Part shown: positions 1 through 11,015 of the stretch, piece by piece
Numbering within the stretch: the first letter of the stretch is position 1
Layout: every line of letters begins with the position of its first letter
Made by a program: the position numbers and the translations under genes
Notes under the pieces: model-generated
The model's input: only the letters and a program-made list of their open reading frames with translations
What the model was told of the DNA's origin: nothing
Databases searched by the model: none
Source: Malaya genurostris
Taxonomy: Eukaryota > Arthropoda > Insecta > Diptera > Culicidae
DNA length: 64,000 nucleotides
Assembly (NCBI RefSeq): GCF_030247185.1
Contig: NC_080572.1
Span: forward strand, 235,849,336-235,913,335
Direction of reading: 5' to 3'

Positions 1-59
1 ATATAGCTGGCTAATGGTTTATCTCATGGAAGAGAAAACAGTCTAACATAAAATAAAAT
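1..59 (-). mobile_element. 3' untranslated tail of the LINE remnant
   Basis: Short AT-rich tail downstream of the LINE stop codon; it runs off the window edge. The adjoining coding end is matched by a second copy at about 50085-50160 in the same orientation. Confidence 0.5.
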
Positions 60-735
60 TTAAATTGGAACTCCAATGGACTTAATGAAATGATAAAAAA
101 GTTTCATGTATGTAAGGTCACGACAAGCAAGAATACCGCGAACTGGGACATTGGATAGTCTACCTTGAGTACGCAAGGAATTTATTAGCTGAGATCTGAC
201 ATCACGATACTCCACGCCTGTTCAAACGACATGATCAACATCGCGATAACCTTCGCCACAAGCACAATAATTAGTCTCGGAAAGTCCAATTCGAAGAAGA
301 TGTGCATCTAACGTGTAGTGATTGGACATGAGTCTGGACATCGCACGAATGAAATCCCTACTCACATCCAGTCCCCTGAACCGATATTTTAGGAATAATT
401 GAGTGCATCCACCAACCCAGATCATCCCAAGAAGCTTGCCCAGATTATCCCAAGAAGCTTGCCAGCTGGCAAGTGTTCTTTGGCGCGACGCGCTATAGAA
501 TTCGTTAAAAGCAATCGGTCTCTCATAAATTTTACCCTCAATAGCACCACATTTGGCTAAAATATTGGCCTCTTTCATTGTCTGGAATGGAGCAAATGCT
601 ATATAAACAGATGCAGGTTCTTGAAGCCTAAATGAAACCGAAACATTGTTGTTGAATATACCAAACCCAGTAGCCTCTTCAATTCGTGATCCGTCCGTGT
701 AAAATATTTTCTCAGAGTCATTTACTCTACTTTAA
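60..735 (-). pseudogene. LINE ORF2 remnant: RNase H and C-terminal tail (I/R1-like non-LTR retrotransposon)
   Basis: Read on the minus strand, the fragment opens with an RNase H start (YTDGSRIEEATGFG), jumps across most of the RNase H domain, then resumes in the domain end and linker (GAIEGKIYERPIAFNEFYS). It ends in the cysteine/histidine tail found after RNase H in these LINEs (CACGEGY, then VDHVV). A TGA near 222 sits where a Trp codon is expected. The same frame then continues through LINSLRTQG and YMKLFYHFIKSI to a TAA at 60-62, so the protein end lies well past the apparent stop. No reverse transcriptase domain is present. The internal jump and the stop make this a dead 3' fragment. Family placement is from memory of mosquito I/R1-type LINEs; the exact clade is unsure. 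Confidence 0.8.
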
Positions 736-1689
736 TCGCTTAGATTTTTTGCGACTTATAAAATTAACAATTAGATTGTTCCAGAACAATTGATTCTATT
801 CTATAATGATGCCTTGCACATATTTTCACATTTTGAAGATTTTGAAAAATATCCTTTAAATGACAGTCAATTATAATGAAAGATCCATTAGGATCCACAC
901 AAAATATTTTGTTACTTTTATATATTTTCACATTCGCATATTAGGAACCAATGCATACGCAACCAAATTCCTAAATTTTGTTCATATTTCAACTTGATAT
1001 TATTAATACATGAACGAACATTGTGATCGTTACAACGCATGCACTGAACTGAAACTGGCGGTGAACCGAGCACATGTAAAATCGCAAATCAGCTTATCTT
1101 GAGTTTATCCTTGATGTAGTTCTGAATCTTTTGAAGCGTTTAATTCCTGGTGGGACAACAACTTGTTAAATTGATGTTTTTGTTACACTTTGTCTGGATT
1201 CCTTCTATGAGATACTTGGAAACAAACTTAGACCAAAATATTATGCTTCAGAAGATCAAATTAATTTCTAACTATTTAATTAGGTTACACGATTATTGTT
1301 TGGTTCAATAATAGGGTCAGTAACATATAATGAAAAAGAAGTATCTATGATTATTGAATAACAAAACTTTATACTGAATCTGTTTGCGGGCCACCGTGTT
1401 GTTCGTATGTAAATGGAGATCTCAGTGTGCACACTACCCGTTAACAAATTAAAACATTCTTAAACGTACAATATTGACGCTTTCGAATCAAGTGAAAGCG
1501 CTTCAAATTAGGTCCGAAAATTGGCCTACTAGTTACCGAAGAATCAAAATAAAATACTACTATATTATACTGAACACACCGCACACATACACAAGCGACT
1601 AACCACTTATCCAGCGGGCGAATGGATGTGGCTTTCAACCACTTACTATTCAAACAGCTTCACCGGCCTACGTGGAATGCTCGCTTACA
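736..1689. other. AT-rich stretch without recognised features
   Basis: No open frame, RNA gene or clear repeat could be supported here. The open frame at 1441-1653 on the minus strand has no recognisable motif and no coding-like composition. Confidence 0.4.
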
Positions 1690-2304
1690 GCCAGGGGTTA
1701 ACTAAAGCAGAAATGTATTCGGGCATATATTTATAGATTCCCTTTTGTACGATAGTTCATACTTCGCAAATCGGATTGGAGGATGACATCGCTGACGCAC
1801 TGTGATTGGCTCGTGAAAACAGATCAATTCAAACCAACTTTTTAATCGCATGCAATTGAAATACTTAAACGATGTTACCTCTTAAGTTTAAGTTAAATCG
1901 ACCAAAAATTTGCTAAATACATGAAATATTTCAAACGAACCGGTAACCACGCTGATTCGTTGCTCCAATAGCTGGATGATATATAAGATACTCAATCGAA
2001 CACGGTGTGCCGCAGACAGCAGGAAATTGCAAAAGCGACAATCCAGCGAGCGAACGCATATACAAACCCGTCATTACCTCACTGGACGAACTACTTGTTT
2101 CATTCACAGGCAAGCATATATTTATATTTATTTCGTGCGTATTTATATTTATTTCGTATACCGTGTTCTTATGCATGACGCAAAGCCTCCTATGCCGAAC
2201 AAGAAAAAGACATCATTTTGGTCAGCTGGGATTGGTGGATGAAAACATAAATCGATTCTAATCAATTTTTCAATAGTATGCTATTGAAATACTGACGTTG
2301 TCAT
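1690..2304 (+). repeat. Dispersed promoter-like repeat, left part
   Basis: This stretch contains ATTTATAGATTC (TATA-like), a CCAAT-type motif in GTGATTGGCTCG, and the segment TTATGCATGACGCAAAGCCTCC followed by GATTGGTGGATGAAAAC. The reverse complement at 55085-55450 carries the same order (TTGCATGACGTAAATACTCC, then GTGATTGGTTC, then GAAATACTGA), so this is an old dispersed repeat. A TATATAAG motif lies at 1979-1986. The right part resumes at 3054 after the hAT-type insertion. It resembles a mobile promoter-bearing sequence, but no attached coding region was found. Confidence 0.5.
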
Positions 2305-3045
2305 CAGGGTTGCCACATTTAAATCTGCATTTTTAAGAAGAAAAATCTGTAAATCTGTATCGGGAGCTCAAAAACCTGCATTGAAAATTTGTATATAGAA
2401 GTGATAAGAAATCGAAACACAACGGCATGAAAAAGTCTTCAGAACCCGAATTTAAAGAAACCAAAACTTTTCTTTATCTGAATTTTATGATTTTGTAGTT
2501 GAAAAAACGCTGGAAGTTGTTCTTTTGCGTTGGAGCTTCTCGAAATAATGATTTGACGAAAAACTTTCAAAATCCAATCTGAAAGTGAAACTTAATCTGA
2601 TTGATCAATTGGCAATCTTTCTTCTTTACTACCTTACGTTATGGCCGAGGCCATCATGTTTTCATCTTCATCAGAAGCAATTTTTGAAAGCATAAGCAAT
2701 TACGCTACACTAGTTGTAACTAGAAGTAAGCATAAACAAATCTTTATTAGCAGATAGAACATCTGTGTTTACTGTCCTTATCACACTCTTTTATATTTAG
2801 TTTTATCCTCTTCTTAGAATTAACACACAATCAGGATAATGTTTTCACTTTGAAAAGATAATCAATACCATTATTTAATATATTTTAACTTGATCTTTAT
2901 TCAATTTTTAATCCACGCTATCAAAAATCTGTACAAATCTGTATTTTTTGCCAAAAATCTGCAATCTGCATATACAGAATCTTGGTCACAGATTTATCTG
3001 AAAAATCTGTAAAATGCAGATTAATCTGTATATGTGGCAACCCTG
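2305..3045. mobile_element. hAT-type non-autonomous transposon (741 bp) with 8-bp target duplication
   Basis: The ends are perfect inverted repeats, CAGGGTTGCCACAT on the left and ATGTGGCAACCCTG on the right. The flanks are an exact 8-bp direct duplication, GTTGTCAT, at 2297-2304 and 3046-3053. An 8-bp duplication with a CAGGG terminus is the hallmark of the hAT superfamily. The interior is AT-rich with repeated AATCTGTA/AATCTGCA motifs near both ends and has no transposase, so it would need an enzyme supplied elsewhere. Removing it rejoins the flanking repeat seen uninterrupted near 55.2 kb, which independently supports the boundaries. Confidence 0.93.
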
Positions 3046-3053
3046 GTTGTCAT

Positions 3054-3260
3054 ACGTGTTTAAATTAAAAGTTTCCGAATCGATTGGTGGTTAAATTATA
3101 TCAGTCCATCAACAAATGACTGAGTTATTAACGTTCAAAATTATGACAGAAAAAGGTTAAGCGGATATTTTTGAAACTTTTCGTTGACACCCGACTGCGG
3201 GAAACAACCACAGAAAAAACCGCATAAAAAAGTCCTCAGTGCATATTTTTTTCCCCTCAA
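3054..3260 (+). repeat. Dispersed promoter-like repeat, right part
   Basis: Continues the repeat interrupted by the hAT-type element. AAGTTTCCGAATCGATTGG and TTTTTGAAACTTTTCGTTGAC match, in reverse orientation, the stretch around 55135-55215. Confidence 0.6.
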
Positions 3261-3397
3261 CAAACAACTTTGAACAATCCGAAATAGTACGAAGACTTCC
3301 ATTTTTTCGACCGCCTTGCTTCATCCCTGTCAGTACTACTAAGTAAGTTTCGGCTTTGAAATCCATCATCGCCCGCCCGCGCAGCGTCATTATCAGT

Positions 3398-3615
3398 GCA
3401 TGCCTATCATCAGTCGTATTTTGATGAGTGACTTAGTTTTGTACCTTCCTATTATCGCGCCACTGTGAACGATGAACACCAACACGAATCGACCACACCA
3501 GCACGAAACGCTAAATCAATTTCTACCTCCATCATCATCTGCTACTGCAGCTAGCTCGGGCCAACCGTCGTCAGTGACCTGGTGACAGGACAGAGGGGGA
3601 ACTGTCGGAAGGCCG
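3398..3615 (+). other. Possible untranslated exon ending at a strong splice donor
   Basis: This is an island of higher GC, non-repetitive DNA. It ends in GGAAGGCCG followed by GTAAGTAA, a near-consensus splice donor starting at 3616. CA-rich, stop-rich text upstream (AACACCAACACGAATCGACC) is typical of insect 5' UTR exons. No coding frame crosses it. The 5' end is only a guess, placed at a TCAGT initiator-like motif near 3397. Strand and function need transcript support. Confidence 0.3.
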
Positions 3616-4569
3616 GTAAGTAATCAGGTTGCGGAGTTAGTCGTCCCAGGCGTTGCTTCCATCAGTCAGAAAACGTCACTGCTTTTGCGGAATCCGTCGG
3701 TTGCACATTCCTGGATTGGATGAAAAATGTGCTTGAAAACTGCGGAAAGGCACGTTTTAACACGATAAACCGGTTGATGACGTTTTCTTCTTGATTACAT
3801 TACGCCGTAGATTTAATTGTTCCTAGCGGTGGCGACCGTTTTGTGACTGTAAGGGGAAAAACACGAAGCGTCGCTTACGAGTTTTGCGCATCATGACCGT
3901 GTACTACGGCGGTTTGTTTGTGTACTTGAACTGTACGTTTTTTTTCTGATTGGCCGATACTTTCGGACTTTATCGGTTCGTTGTTGCTACAAATTAAATA
4001 ATGTTTCAAACATTGAGCCCTGGGTAGGACTAACCGCACGATAGTTGACAATTCCAAGAATCATCACACACCTGGAAGTTATTACTGTTTTGTAATGGGT
4101 GAAAGGGTCTCGGACGAACATGAAGCTGATAAAAGAGTGTTATCTTTTGTATTTGAAGATACAGAAACACATTTTTCGAGTTTGTAATTGGTATGGGATC
4201 CATTGACAGGGATTGTTGATTGTTTTGATTTCTTTAGAAAGAATTCTTCAAGCATAACTTCAAGAAATTGTGTGTCCTCTCTACAAGCGCTATATAACCT
4301 TACGTGATTGACCAAACTTTTTAAAATTTATCGTTAAACTTCGAATTAAAAACAAATAAGTTTATTTGAGCATAAACTAGCATGAGCTGTTTAATTTTTG
4401 AAAAGATTGAAGTCAGAATTTGAAGTTTTCCATTTTGTAAATAGCAGCTTGAAATTGTAAACACCCATAAGACCTTTAATTTGAATGAAAGTTTGTGTAA
4501 ATAAGTTCAGACGTCTTTGATGAAATGAAGTGAGTTTTTCAACGTGAATACGTCTTAGCTTACTACGTT
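3616..4569. other. Non-repetitive stretch without recognised features
   Basis: The first 500 bases share the higher-GC look of the island to the left. The rest is AT-rich. No gene could be supported on either strand. Confidence 0.35.
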
Positions 4570-5400
4570 TTTGATCGTAAATATATTTTGTTTTATTTAA
4601 CGATTTTTTTCTCCACGTTGTCCGAGATATGATCACCAATTTTTGATAGAATTTTTGGTAGTATGACATAGCCACAAATAACTCAAAAAAATGTAAAAAG
4701 GTTTAAATTGTATGCTTTATTCATTCTAGCCTGCGTAGTTGCCTCTTTCGGTTCAGATCAGAATTCAAGTCCAGAATCTAGTTCAATTCTGAAATTCGAG
4801 AGATTTTTTTTTCATTTCTAGAATCTAGATATAAAAGTCAGTTCGACGTCCTGAATCTAGAGCCTAAATCAAGTTTCAAATTTCTGGAACTGGAACCGAA
4901 TTTGAAAACTTGATTCTAAGCCAGAATTTTGAACCCGAAATCCGGAACTTATTTTCAGAAATACTTGAAATTGGGATACAAAACACAACTAAAAGTGGAC
5001 AACGATGGGGAGCATTATGCAAAATCAGTTTTTCTAATGGTTCCAAACGATATTTGAAGAACTATAATGATAGCTTCTTTGCAAATCAGAGATGACAATT
5101 AACAGTTGAGTACAAATAGAGAATAATTTAATAAGCTTTGTGCACTTTTCGCAGTGCAATATTCGCCCCAAACGAGTGCGAATAAAGTAAGCATTTGACT
5201 GCTTCGCGTTAGAGCAAAATGCTCAGAACATTGTTTAATGTCTTAGAGAATTTTACAGTTTAGCCCATCTGAATGCTAGAAATAAATCCCGTACAGAATT
5301 TTGATAGTTTCTTTAACTGAAAAATGCAAATCCAAAATGAAATAATCGACATCAAAATCCTGTATGTTGCTATTTTTCACCTTTCGCACATAGAAAGATT
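4570..5400 (+). repeat. Modular dispersed repeat, copy 1 (modules A-B-C)
   Basis: The left module (CGAGATATGATCACCAATTT, then CACAAATAACTC) matches module A of the copies at 18.9, 20.2 and 21.0 kb. A short CAGAATTC-type minisatellite follows at 4735-4975. Next come module B (GGGGAGCATTATGCAAAATC) and module C (CCAAACGAGTGCGAATAAAG through CTGTATGTTGC). Modules B and C match 21700-22070 closely. The frame at 4910-5095 is a chance frame in this repeat. Confidence 0.65.
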
Positions 5401-5404
5401 ATGC

Positions 5405-6080
5405 AATCACTGGATCTGAATTTTGAAATAGAATTTCGGAACTGGAATGGAGTTTTAGACCAGCTTTCAGTATCAGTATCACTTTTCAGGCTTAAAATTC
5501 AGTTTCAGAACTCGAAAACTGAGTTATGAACCTTAAGTTCTGGAACAGCAGACCGAAATCTAGGACCAGAATTAAGATCCGAAATTCAAATGTATTTCCA
5601 GAGTTCTGTTCTACAATGCATTCCAGAAACCAGGTTCAGAATTTAGCCCCCGGATGCAGGTCTAGAAGTAGGATCCAAAATTCACTTTCACAATTCTAGA
5701 AATGTAACTGAATTTAGGGACTATATTCTGAAGATTTTTGAACTAATATCTGAATCTGGATTATAGAATTCAGTTCGGAAGCTAGATTTTGGATCCGAAT
5801 TTGAAAACTTCTGTAACTAAAGTTTAGAAGATAGTTCCGAACCAGAATCTTGGTCTTGAATTCTGATCCAAAATTCAGTTCCAAATCACAGCTTTAGTGA
5901 TCAGTTCCCCAATTCAAGAATTCAGTTCTAGAACTCAAATGCAGAATTCTGTTCCCGAGTTCAGGGTGAAGAATTCAGCTACAGAATCTAGTATCGAAAT
6001 TAAGTTTCAAAATATAGGTCTAGAATTCCGTGCTATCGGCATCAAAATTTAGTTCCAGAATCTAGATTTATTAGCACCAA
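5405..6080 (+). repeat. Degenerate CAGAATTC/CAGAATCC minisatellite
   Basis: A 12-16 bp imperfect unit built on TTCAGAATTCAG, TCTAGAATC and GATCCAGAA is repeated throughout. Larger blocks of the same sequence lie at 14.8-15.7 and 16.6-18.2 kb. It has no coding potential. Confidence 0.75.
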
Positions 6081-6099
6081 AGAAACTGAGCCATTCATT

Positions 6100-6284
6100 T
6101 CATTCGTACTCATGTCATTCGGTTATATCTCTGACATTACCCACTCACCTTTTTGCCTTTCTCATATAGAAAGGTTATGCAATCACTGTGAAAAACGACT
6201 TTTGAACCGAGGTCATTCGACTCAGTTCGTCGAGTACACAAAATGTCTCTGTGTGTGTGTGTGTGTTTGTGTGCGCGCGCGCGT

Positions 6285-6329
<45 letters not shown>

Positions 6330-6345
6330 TGTGTGTGTTGTTACG
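6100..6345 (+). repeat. Dispersed repeat terminus with GT/GA microsatellite
   Basis: The modular-repeat end (ATATCTCTGACATTACCCAC) runs directly into GCCTTTCTCATATAGAAAGG, a terminus common in culicine genomes. A GT run with a GCGCGC core then passes into a GA run at about 6250-6338. The frames crossing it encode only Cys-Val and Arg-Glu runs. Confidence 0.7.
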
Positions 6346-6674
6346 TATGGTTTTGTCTATACACTACTGGTGGCTGCTTTTCAGCACCGGACCACCAGTT
6401 CAGGGTCGTTTACCTTGTTGGTCTCCTGGAGAATCTTCACTTCACTATTTTTAGGGCGGACTTTTCTTCCCACCTGTGGTCACTGAGCGAATCGTTTTTC
6501 AGCGGAAACAAGTTACACAAAAAACTAAACAAAATGGACGACACAGCTTGTATATAAAAGAAAGACCTCACAAATGTAATTTTTTAATCACTATATTCTA
6601 AGGAAAGAGACTCAATGAAACAGAAAGATTGTCACTTTTGTTACTTGCGCAAGTTTATTGACGAACGTCTTAGC

Positions 6675-7001
6675 TCAACTCTCCGTTGCGGCCGTGATGA
6701 TCGTTGGTCGACTTGGTGGTTCCTGGCGACGATGAGCGGGGGAGGGGGGCACTAGCTTCGGAGGCGATGAATCAGCAACGGGGATCCAGATCCTGCAGCA
6801 ACTTGGCCTATATGGAACGTAGGGCTGCATTTTGTACACAACCCGGAAAGTGGTACCGTACACTATATTCACTAGCAGCAAACTTATACTATTTATTGAT
6901 CCCTTTGAATCCACTTTGAACTTATCGATGAAGGAATTCTGAAGCGGATTGATCCATTTGGATCGACTTCCACTAACTTTTTTTTTTAAACGCGCTGTCA
7001 C
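6675..7001 (-). CDS. Low-confidence small open frame with TATA box and poly(A) signal
   Basis: A 108-residue minus-strand frame lies between a TATAAAA box (7084-7090) and an AATAAA signal just after its stop (about 6650). This gives the outline of a compact transcription unit in otherwise unique DNA. The first part is basic (MTARLKKKVSGSRSK). The last part is Pro-rich and low complexity (PPKLVPPSPAHRRQEPPSRP). No domain is recognised. Possible splice sites (a GTATAAGT donor near 6888 and a TGCAG acceptor near 6832) would change the product. It could equally be a regulatory region with a chance frame. Confidence 0.25.
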   Translation of the reverse strand: MTARLKKKVSGSRSKWINPLQNSFIDKFKVDSKGSINSISLLLVNIVYGTTFRVVYKMQPYVPYRPSCCRIWIPVADSSPPKLVPPSPAHRRQEPPSRPTIITAATES

Positions 7002-7083
7002 ATTGGTTTGTGACCCGCTGCTACGATCTTCACTCTTCCGGGCTGGTAATATACTCGAGACCCCGCAATGGTTTTCCCGCGGG

Positions 7084-7090
7084 TTTTATA
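7084..7090 (-). promoter_or_regulatory. TATA-box-like element
   Basis: CCTATAAAACCCGCGGG on the minus strand, in a GC-richer context. It sits about 85 bases upstream of the first ATG of the small minus-strand frame. Spacing fits a start site near 7055-7060. Confidence 0.35.
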
Positions 7091-7156
7091 GGCTGGTTGT
7101 CCGGTTTCCATCGCATACCCACCGCCACCTTCCAAGCATGCCACCCCGCATTTTAT

Positions 7157-7192
7157 GCTGCGATGATGACGATGATGACGACGATGACAGTG
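7157..7192 (+). repeat. GATGAC microsatellite
   Basis: Run of GATGATGAC/GACGAC units. Confidence 0.85.
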
Positions 7193-7429
7193 TGTAGACA
7201 GATGACGGTTACAATGTATTATCGTTTTCTGGTTGGTGTCTTGATTAATGTTTGTACCTACTACACTTGTTTCCTTTTATTATATAAATATGTAATATGA
7301 TTTGATGTATGAATGGTATTGAACAATAACAAAAATATATATATATAAATTGAGGAATATAAATAAATACATAAATACTTTTGAATATAATATATAATTT
7401 AATAATGAATATGTAGTAAATAAATGTAA

Positions 7430-7450
7430 ATGAATAAATAAATATATAGA

Positions 7451-7485
<35 letters not shown>

Positions 7486-7495
7486 ATAGAATAAA
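7430..7495 (+). repeat. AAAT tetranucleotide microsatellite
   Basis: About a dozen AAAT units, slightly interrupted. They explain the Ile/Tyr/Phe-rich minus-strand frame crossing this site. Confidence 0.9.
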
Positions 7496-7619
7496 TAATT
7501 GAACAAAACCCTACTTTTGACACCAACCTTTGCTATTGAGCAGAACTTAAACGTGACTCAAACATGTAAACACGGAGTATGAACGCGATTGACGTTTAAA
7601 TTCTACTCAGACATTTACT

Positions 7620-7728
7620 GACAATGAAATAAACAAAAATATACAATATTTGAAAAATATATACAAGCTGGACTCGGTGACCAAAGGAATTATATTGTGA
7701 CCAAAGAATAACAGGTCACAGTGTGTGA

Positions 7729-7795
<67 letters not shown>

Positions 7796-9235
7796 TATGT
7801 AATGTTTTTTTGCACTAACTTTTCTCGGAGATGGCTGAACCGATTTTCACAAACAAAAATGAAAGGTCTTGAGGTCCCATAAAAAATTCCTTAATATTAT
7901 TTGGAACCGACTTCCGGTTCGGGAGTTATGAGGTAAAATGTGCAAAAAAAAGAAAATTTGTGTTCTAACTTTTCTCATAGATGGCGTGACCGATTTTCAC
8001 AAACTTAGGTTCAAATGAAAGGTCCTGTAGTCCCATACGAAATATAGGGTAAAGTGGGTTAAAAATTGTATACCATCACTGAAAATGGGGATAAACCTTG
8101 AAAAATTTTCTAAATCGATCTCAAATCTTTTCCAAATGATAGTTTTTATCAGTAGACGGTCAAACAAATCGATTTCGGTTATTCTTTTAAGAATCGAAGA
8201 AAATTATTTTGAAGAATACCACAGTATTTTATATGATAGTATGATTGATATGAGAAAGGCATCATTACACCACTAGGTTGATTAAAACAGGTTTTTTTTT
8301 TACTTAAAAGCTTAGAGTGAATTCAGTGCGTTTTGAAGTGTTGAAAATCATAAACATTAGAATAATGTATGTTATAAATGTATTAGAAAAGTGCTATTTT
8401 GTGAAACACTAAGAATGATGTTTTTACCCACAATCCCCTTAAATCGCTAAGCAACTTCAATTTATTGAAATTCTTACGTTCTTCTGGCTTCACCTTCTGT
8501 ATTTTCCCAATTTTTTCTAGCTGCAACTCCATGTTCAACCAAAACTACACACCGGTAGCAAACATTCGTAACTGCACTGAGAATCTACCTTTTTCAATAC
8601 GGTTGAAAACACGCACACATGTGTTGGTTTGCGCTTTATTTGTCGGTGCGAAATTTTTGACACTCATCACCATTGTAATTCCAGAACCGGAGGTCGGATT
8701 TAGATTAAACTCTAGAATTTAAGAACATTTTTGAAAATTTCAACACCCTACTTTCAGTAATTCTGGAGTCGGAAGTCAGATGCGAATGAAATTCACGATT
8801 TTTTATGCGATCATGAGACCTTTCATTTGAACCTGAGTTTGTGAAAACCGGTCACGGATATTTTTTTTATTGAGGAATAGAATAAATCGGAATTCACTAA
8901 CACACCCTGCGACTTCGAACCCGGAAATCGGACCAAAATGAAACTCTGAAGTTATTAAGTTCTTATCTTTGATTTATATTTAAGTTTGTGAAACGATTTT
9001 CACAGTCATCTCCGAGTTTACATATTTTCTTTGTTATATACACATATCACCCTGTAATTCCTGATCCGAATCATATACAAATAAGATGACGTTACATTTG
9101 AATATAAGTTTGAGAAAATCGGTTCTTTGATAAAAGAAAACCCCCACATATGTTACATACATTTTATATACTCGACAAGCTGATTCAAATGGTATACGAA
9201 GCTCGGTTCAAAAGTCGTTTTTTTTTCGTTTGCCA
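7620..9235 (+). repeat. Dispersed culicine repeat block with GT microsatellite
   Basis: A long GT run at about 7722-7798 is followed by degenerate units of 100-150 bases. The units are built on 'CTTTTCTCGGAGATGGCTG', 'AACCGATTTTCACAAAC', 'AAATGAAAGGTC' and 'CCGACTTCCGGTTC'. Several units are recognisable, and the block ends in GACAAGCTGATTC near 9175. Further blocks lie at 27.9-29.5 and 30.2-31.1 kb. The segment 8050-8500 breaks the pattern and includes CACCACTAGGTTGATT, the repeat end also seen near 26.8, 35.5 and 63.3 kb. No coding frame is supported. Confidence 0.65.
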
Positions 9236-9286
9236 TGGCGAATGGTCCGGTTAATTGCCGGAAGGCCGCTGGCAAGGGCGTAAATT

Positions 9287-9445
9287 TTTTTTTGTTTTGA
9301 TTATAGAGGTTTTAACATTGTGGTCATTCACCTCTTCGGGCTAGAAAAGTTTTCTGACCCTATGTGCGGGTTGGGAATCAAACCCAGGTGGGCAGCGCGA
9401 AAGGCATCGACTTACCCATCACGCTATACCTGTTCCCCAACCGGC
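9287..9445 (-). mobile_element. tRNA-derived SINE
   Basis: Minus-strand reading: a tRNA-like head (TAGCGTGATGGGTAAG), an internal Pol III B box (GGTTTGATTCC, plus coordinates 9374-9384), a body (GACCCTA.. in the plus sense, AGCCCGAAGAGG in the minus sense) and an A-rich tail. A diverged copy lies at 18355-18470 in the same orientation, and a head fragment at 12640-12720 on the plus strand. This fits the tRNA-related SINEs of culicine mosquitoes (Feilai-like in organisation); the family name is not certain. It would be mobilised by a LINE. Confidence 0.75.
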
Positions 9446-9506
9446 GTAGATTTTTAAAAAGTTAGAATAGGTAAAGTCGATCTCAAATTGTTCATCAGTA
9501 CACCAA

Positions 9507-10436
9507 TCTTGTGTCTTGTTTCATGTCTTGTCTTGTGTCTTGTCTTATGTCTTGTCTTGTGTCTTGTCTTGTGTCTTGTTTTGTGTCTTTTATTGTATTT
9601 TGTTTTGTGTCTCGTGTCTTGCCTATTGCCTAGTGTCTTGTCTTGTGTTTTGCCTTTTCTTGTGTCTTGGTTTTTGTCTTCTCTTATGTTTTGTCTTATG
9701 TCTTGTCTTGTCCTGTGTCTTGTCTTGTGTCTTGTCTTGTGTCTTGTCTTGTGTCTTGTCTTGTGTCTTGTCTTGTGTCTTGTCTTGTGTCTTGTCTTGT
9801 GTCTTGTCTTGTGTCTTGTCTTGTGTCTTGTCTTGTGTCTTGTCTTGTGTCTTGTCTTGTGTCTTGTCTTGTGTCTTATCTTGTGTCTTGTCTTGTGTCT
9901 TGTATTGTGTCTTGTCTTGTGTCTTGTCTTGTGTCTTGTCTAGTGTCTTGTCTTGTGTCTTGTCTTGTGTCTTGTCTTGTGTCTTGTCTTGTGTCTTGTC
10001 TTATGTCTTGTCTTGTGTCTTGTCTTGTGTCTTGTTTTGTGTCTTGTCTTATGTCTTGTCTTGTGTCTTGTCTTGTGTCTTGTCTTGTGTCTTGTCTTAT
10101 GTCTTGTCTTGTGTCTTGTCTTATGTTTTGTCTTGTGTCTTGTCTTATGTCTTGTCTTGTGTCTTGTCTTATGTTTTGTCTTGTGTCTTGTCTTGTGTCT
10201 TGTCTTGTGTCTTGTCTTGTGTCTTGTCTTGTGTCTTGTCTTGTGTCTTGTCTTGTGTCTTTTCTTGTGTCTTGTCTTGTGTCTTGTCTTGTGTCTTGTC
10301 TCTTGTCTTGTCTTGTGTCTTGTCTTGTGTCTTGTCTTGTGTCTTGTCTTGTGTCTTGTCTTGTGTCTTGTCTTGTGTCTTGTCTTGTGTCTTGTCTTGT
10401 GTCTTGTCTTGTGTTTTGTCTTGTGTCTTGTATTTT
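9507..10436 (+). repeat. 12-bp satellite array (TGTCTTGTCTTG), about 77 copies
   Basis: A 12-bp unit, TGTCTTGTCTTG, is repeated for about 930 bases. Scattered single-base variants occur (A for G in TTATGTC, TTTT for TTGT), and the left edge is more degenerate. Because 12 is divisible by 3 and the unit has no stop in most frames, long repetitive open frames arise on both strands (Ser-Cys-Leu-Val and Asp-Thr-Arg-Gln repeats). None is a gene. Confidence 0.97.
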
Positions 10437-11015
10437 CTTATTATGGAAACATATCTTTAGAATGAAATGTAAACAACATTCATCTATTGACAAGTCTGTC
10501 GTCCAAATATGTCAGAGTCGGGTGCTTGAAACAGTTTTTATCATGAGTAGAACGGAGTCTACCGAGTCAGCAAGTATATTATAAAAATATACGAAATTAA
10601 CCTCAATGTAGAAAGCCAGAACACTCATTGCAATGATATATTTACAGAACCGGAACCTCGCTACTTCCGCAGAGACAAATATTATAGTAAATATTTGCCA
10701 GAAGAATTTTACTTATTGGACATTTGAGCTTGAAAAAACAATAGCTTTACCTTTTAATACTATTGAATCAATCTTGTACAGCTTATCAAAAATCTAAACT
10801 GAATATAAGAAGAACATCAAGATTGATATTCTCATATGGAAGGATCTGTCTGACAGGTTGAATTTTCTCATCATATTTACTTACATGGAAAGCATAATTT
10901 ATTATTCACAAACGCGAATCATTGTGAAAGCTCAACTTGAAAATTAGTCCATCATTATCCTGTCGTTATTCAGGATTTCAAAACATACAACATAAAGTAT
11001 AAAGCGTATACTAAC
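10437..11015. other. AT-rich stretch, possible intron just downstream of a coding exon
   Basis: No features recognised. If the exon at 11016-11168 is real, this is the start of the next intron of a minus-strand gene. Confidence 0.35.

Noticed and set aside
9488..10584. Five long open frames (up to 314 residues) on both strands
   Set aside because: All are translations of the 12-bp satellite; none has non-repetitive coding content.
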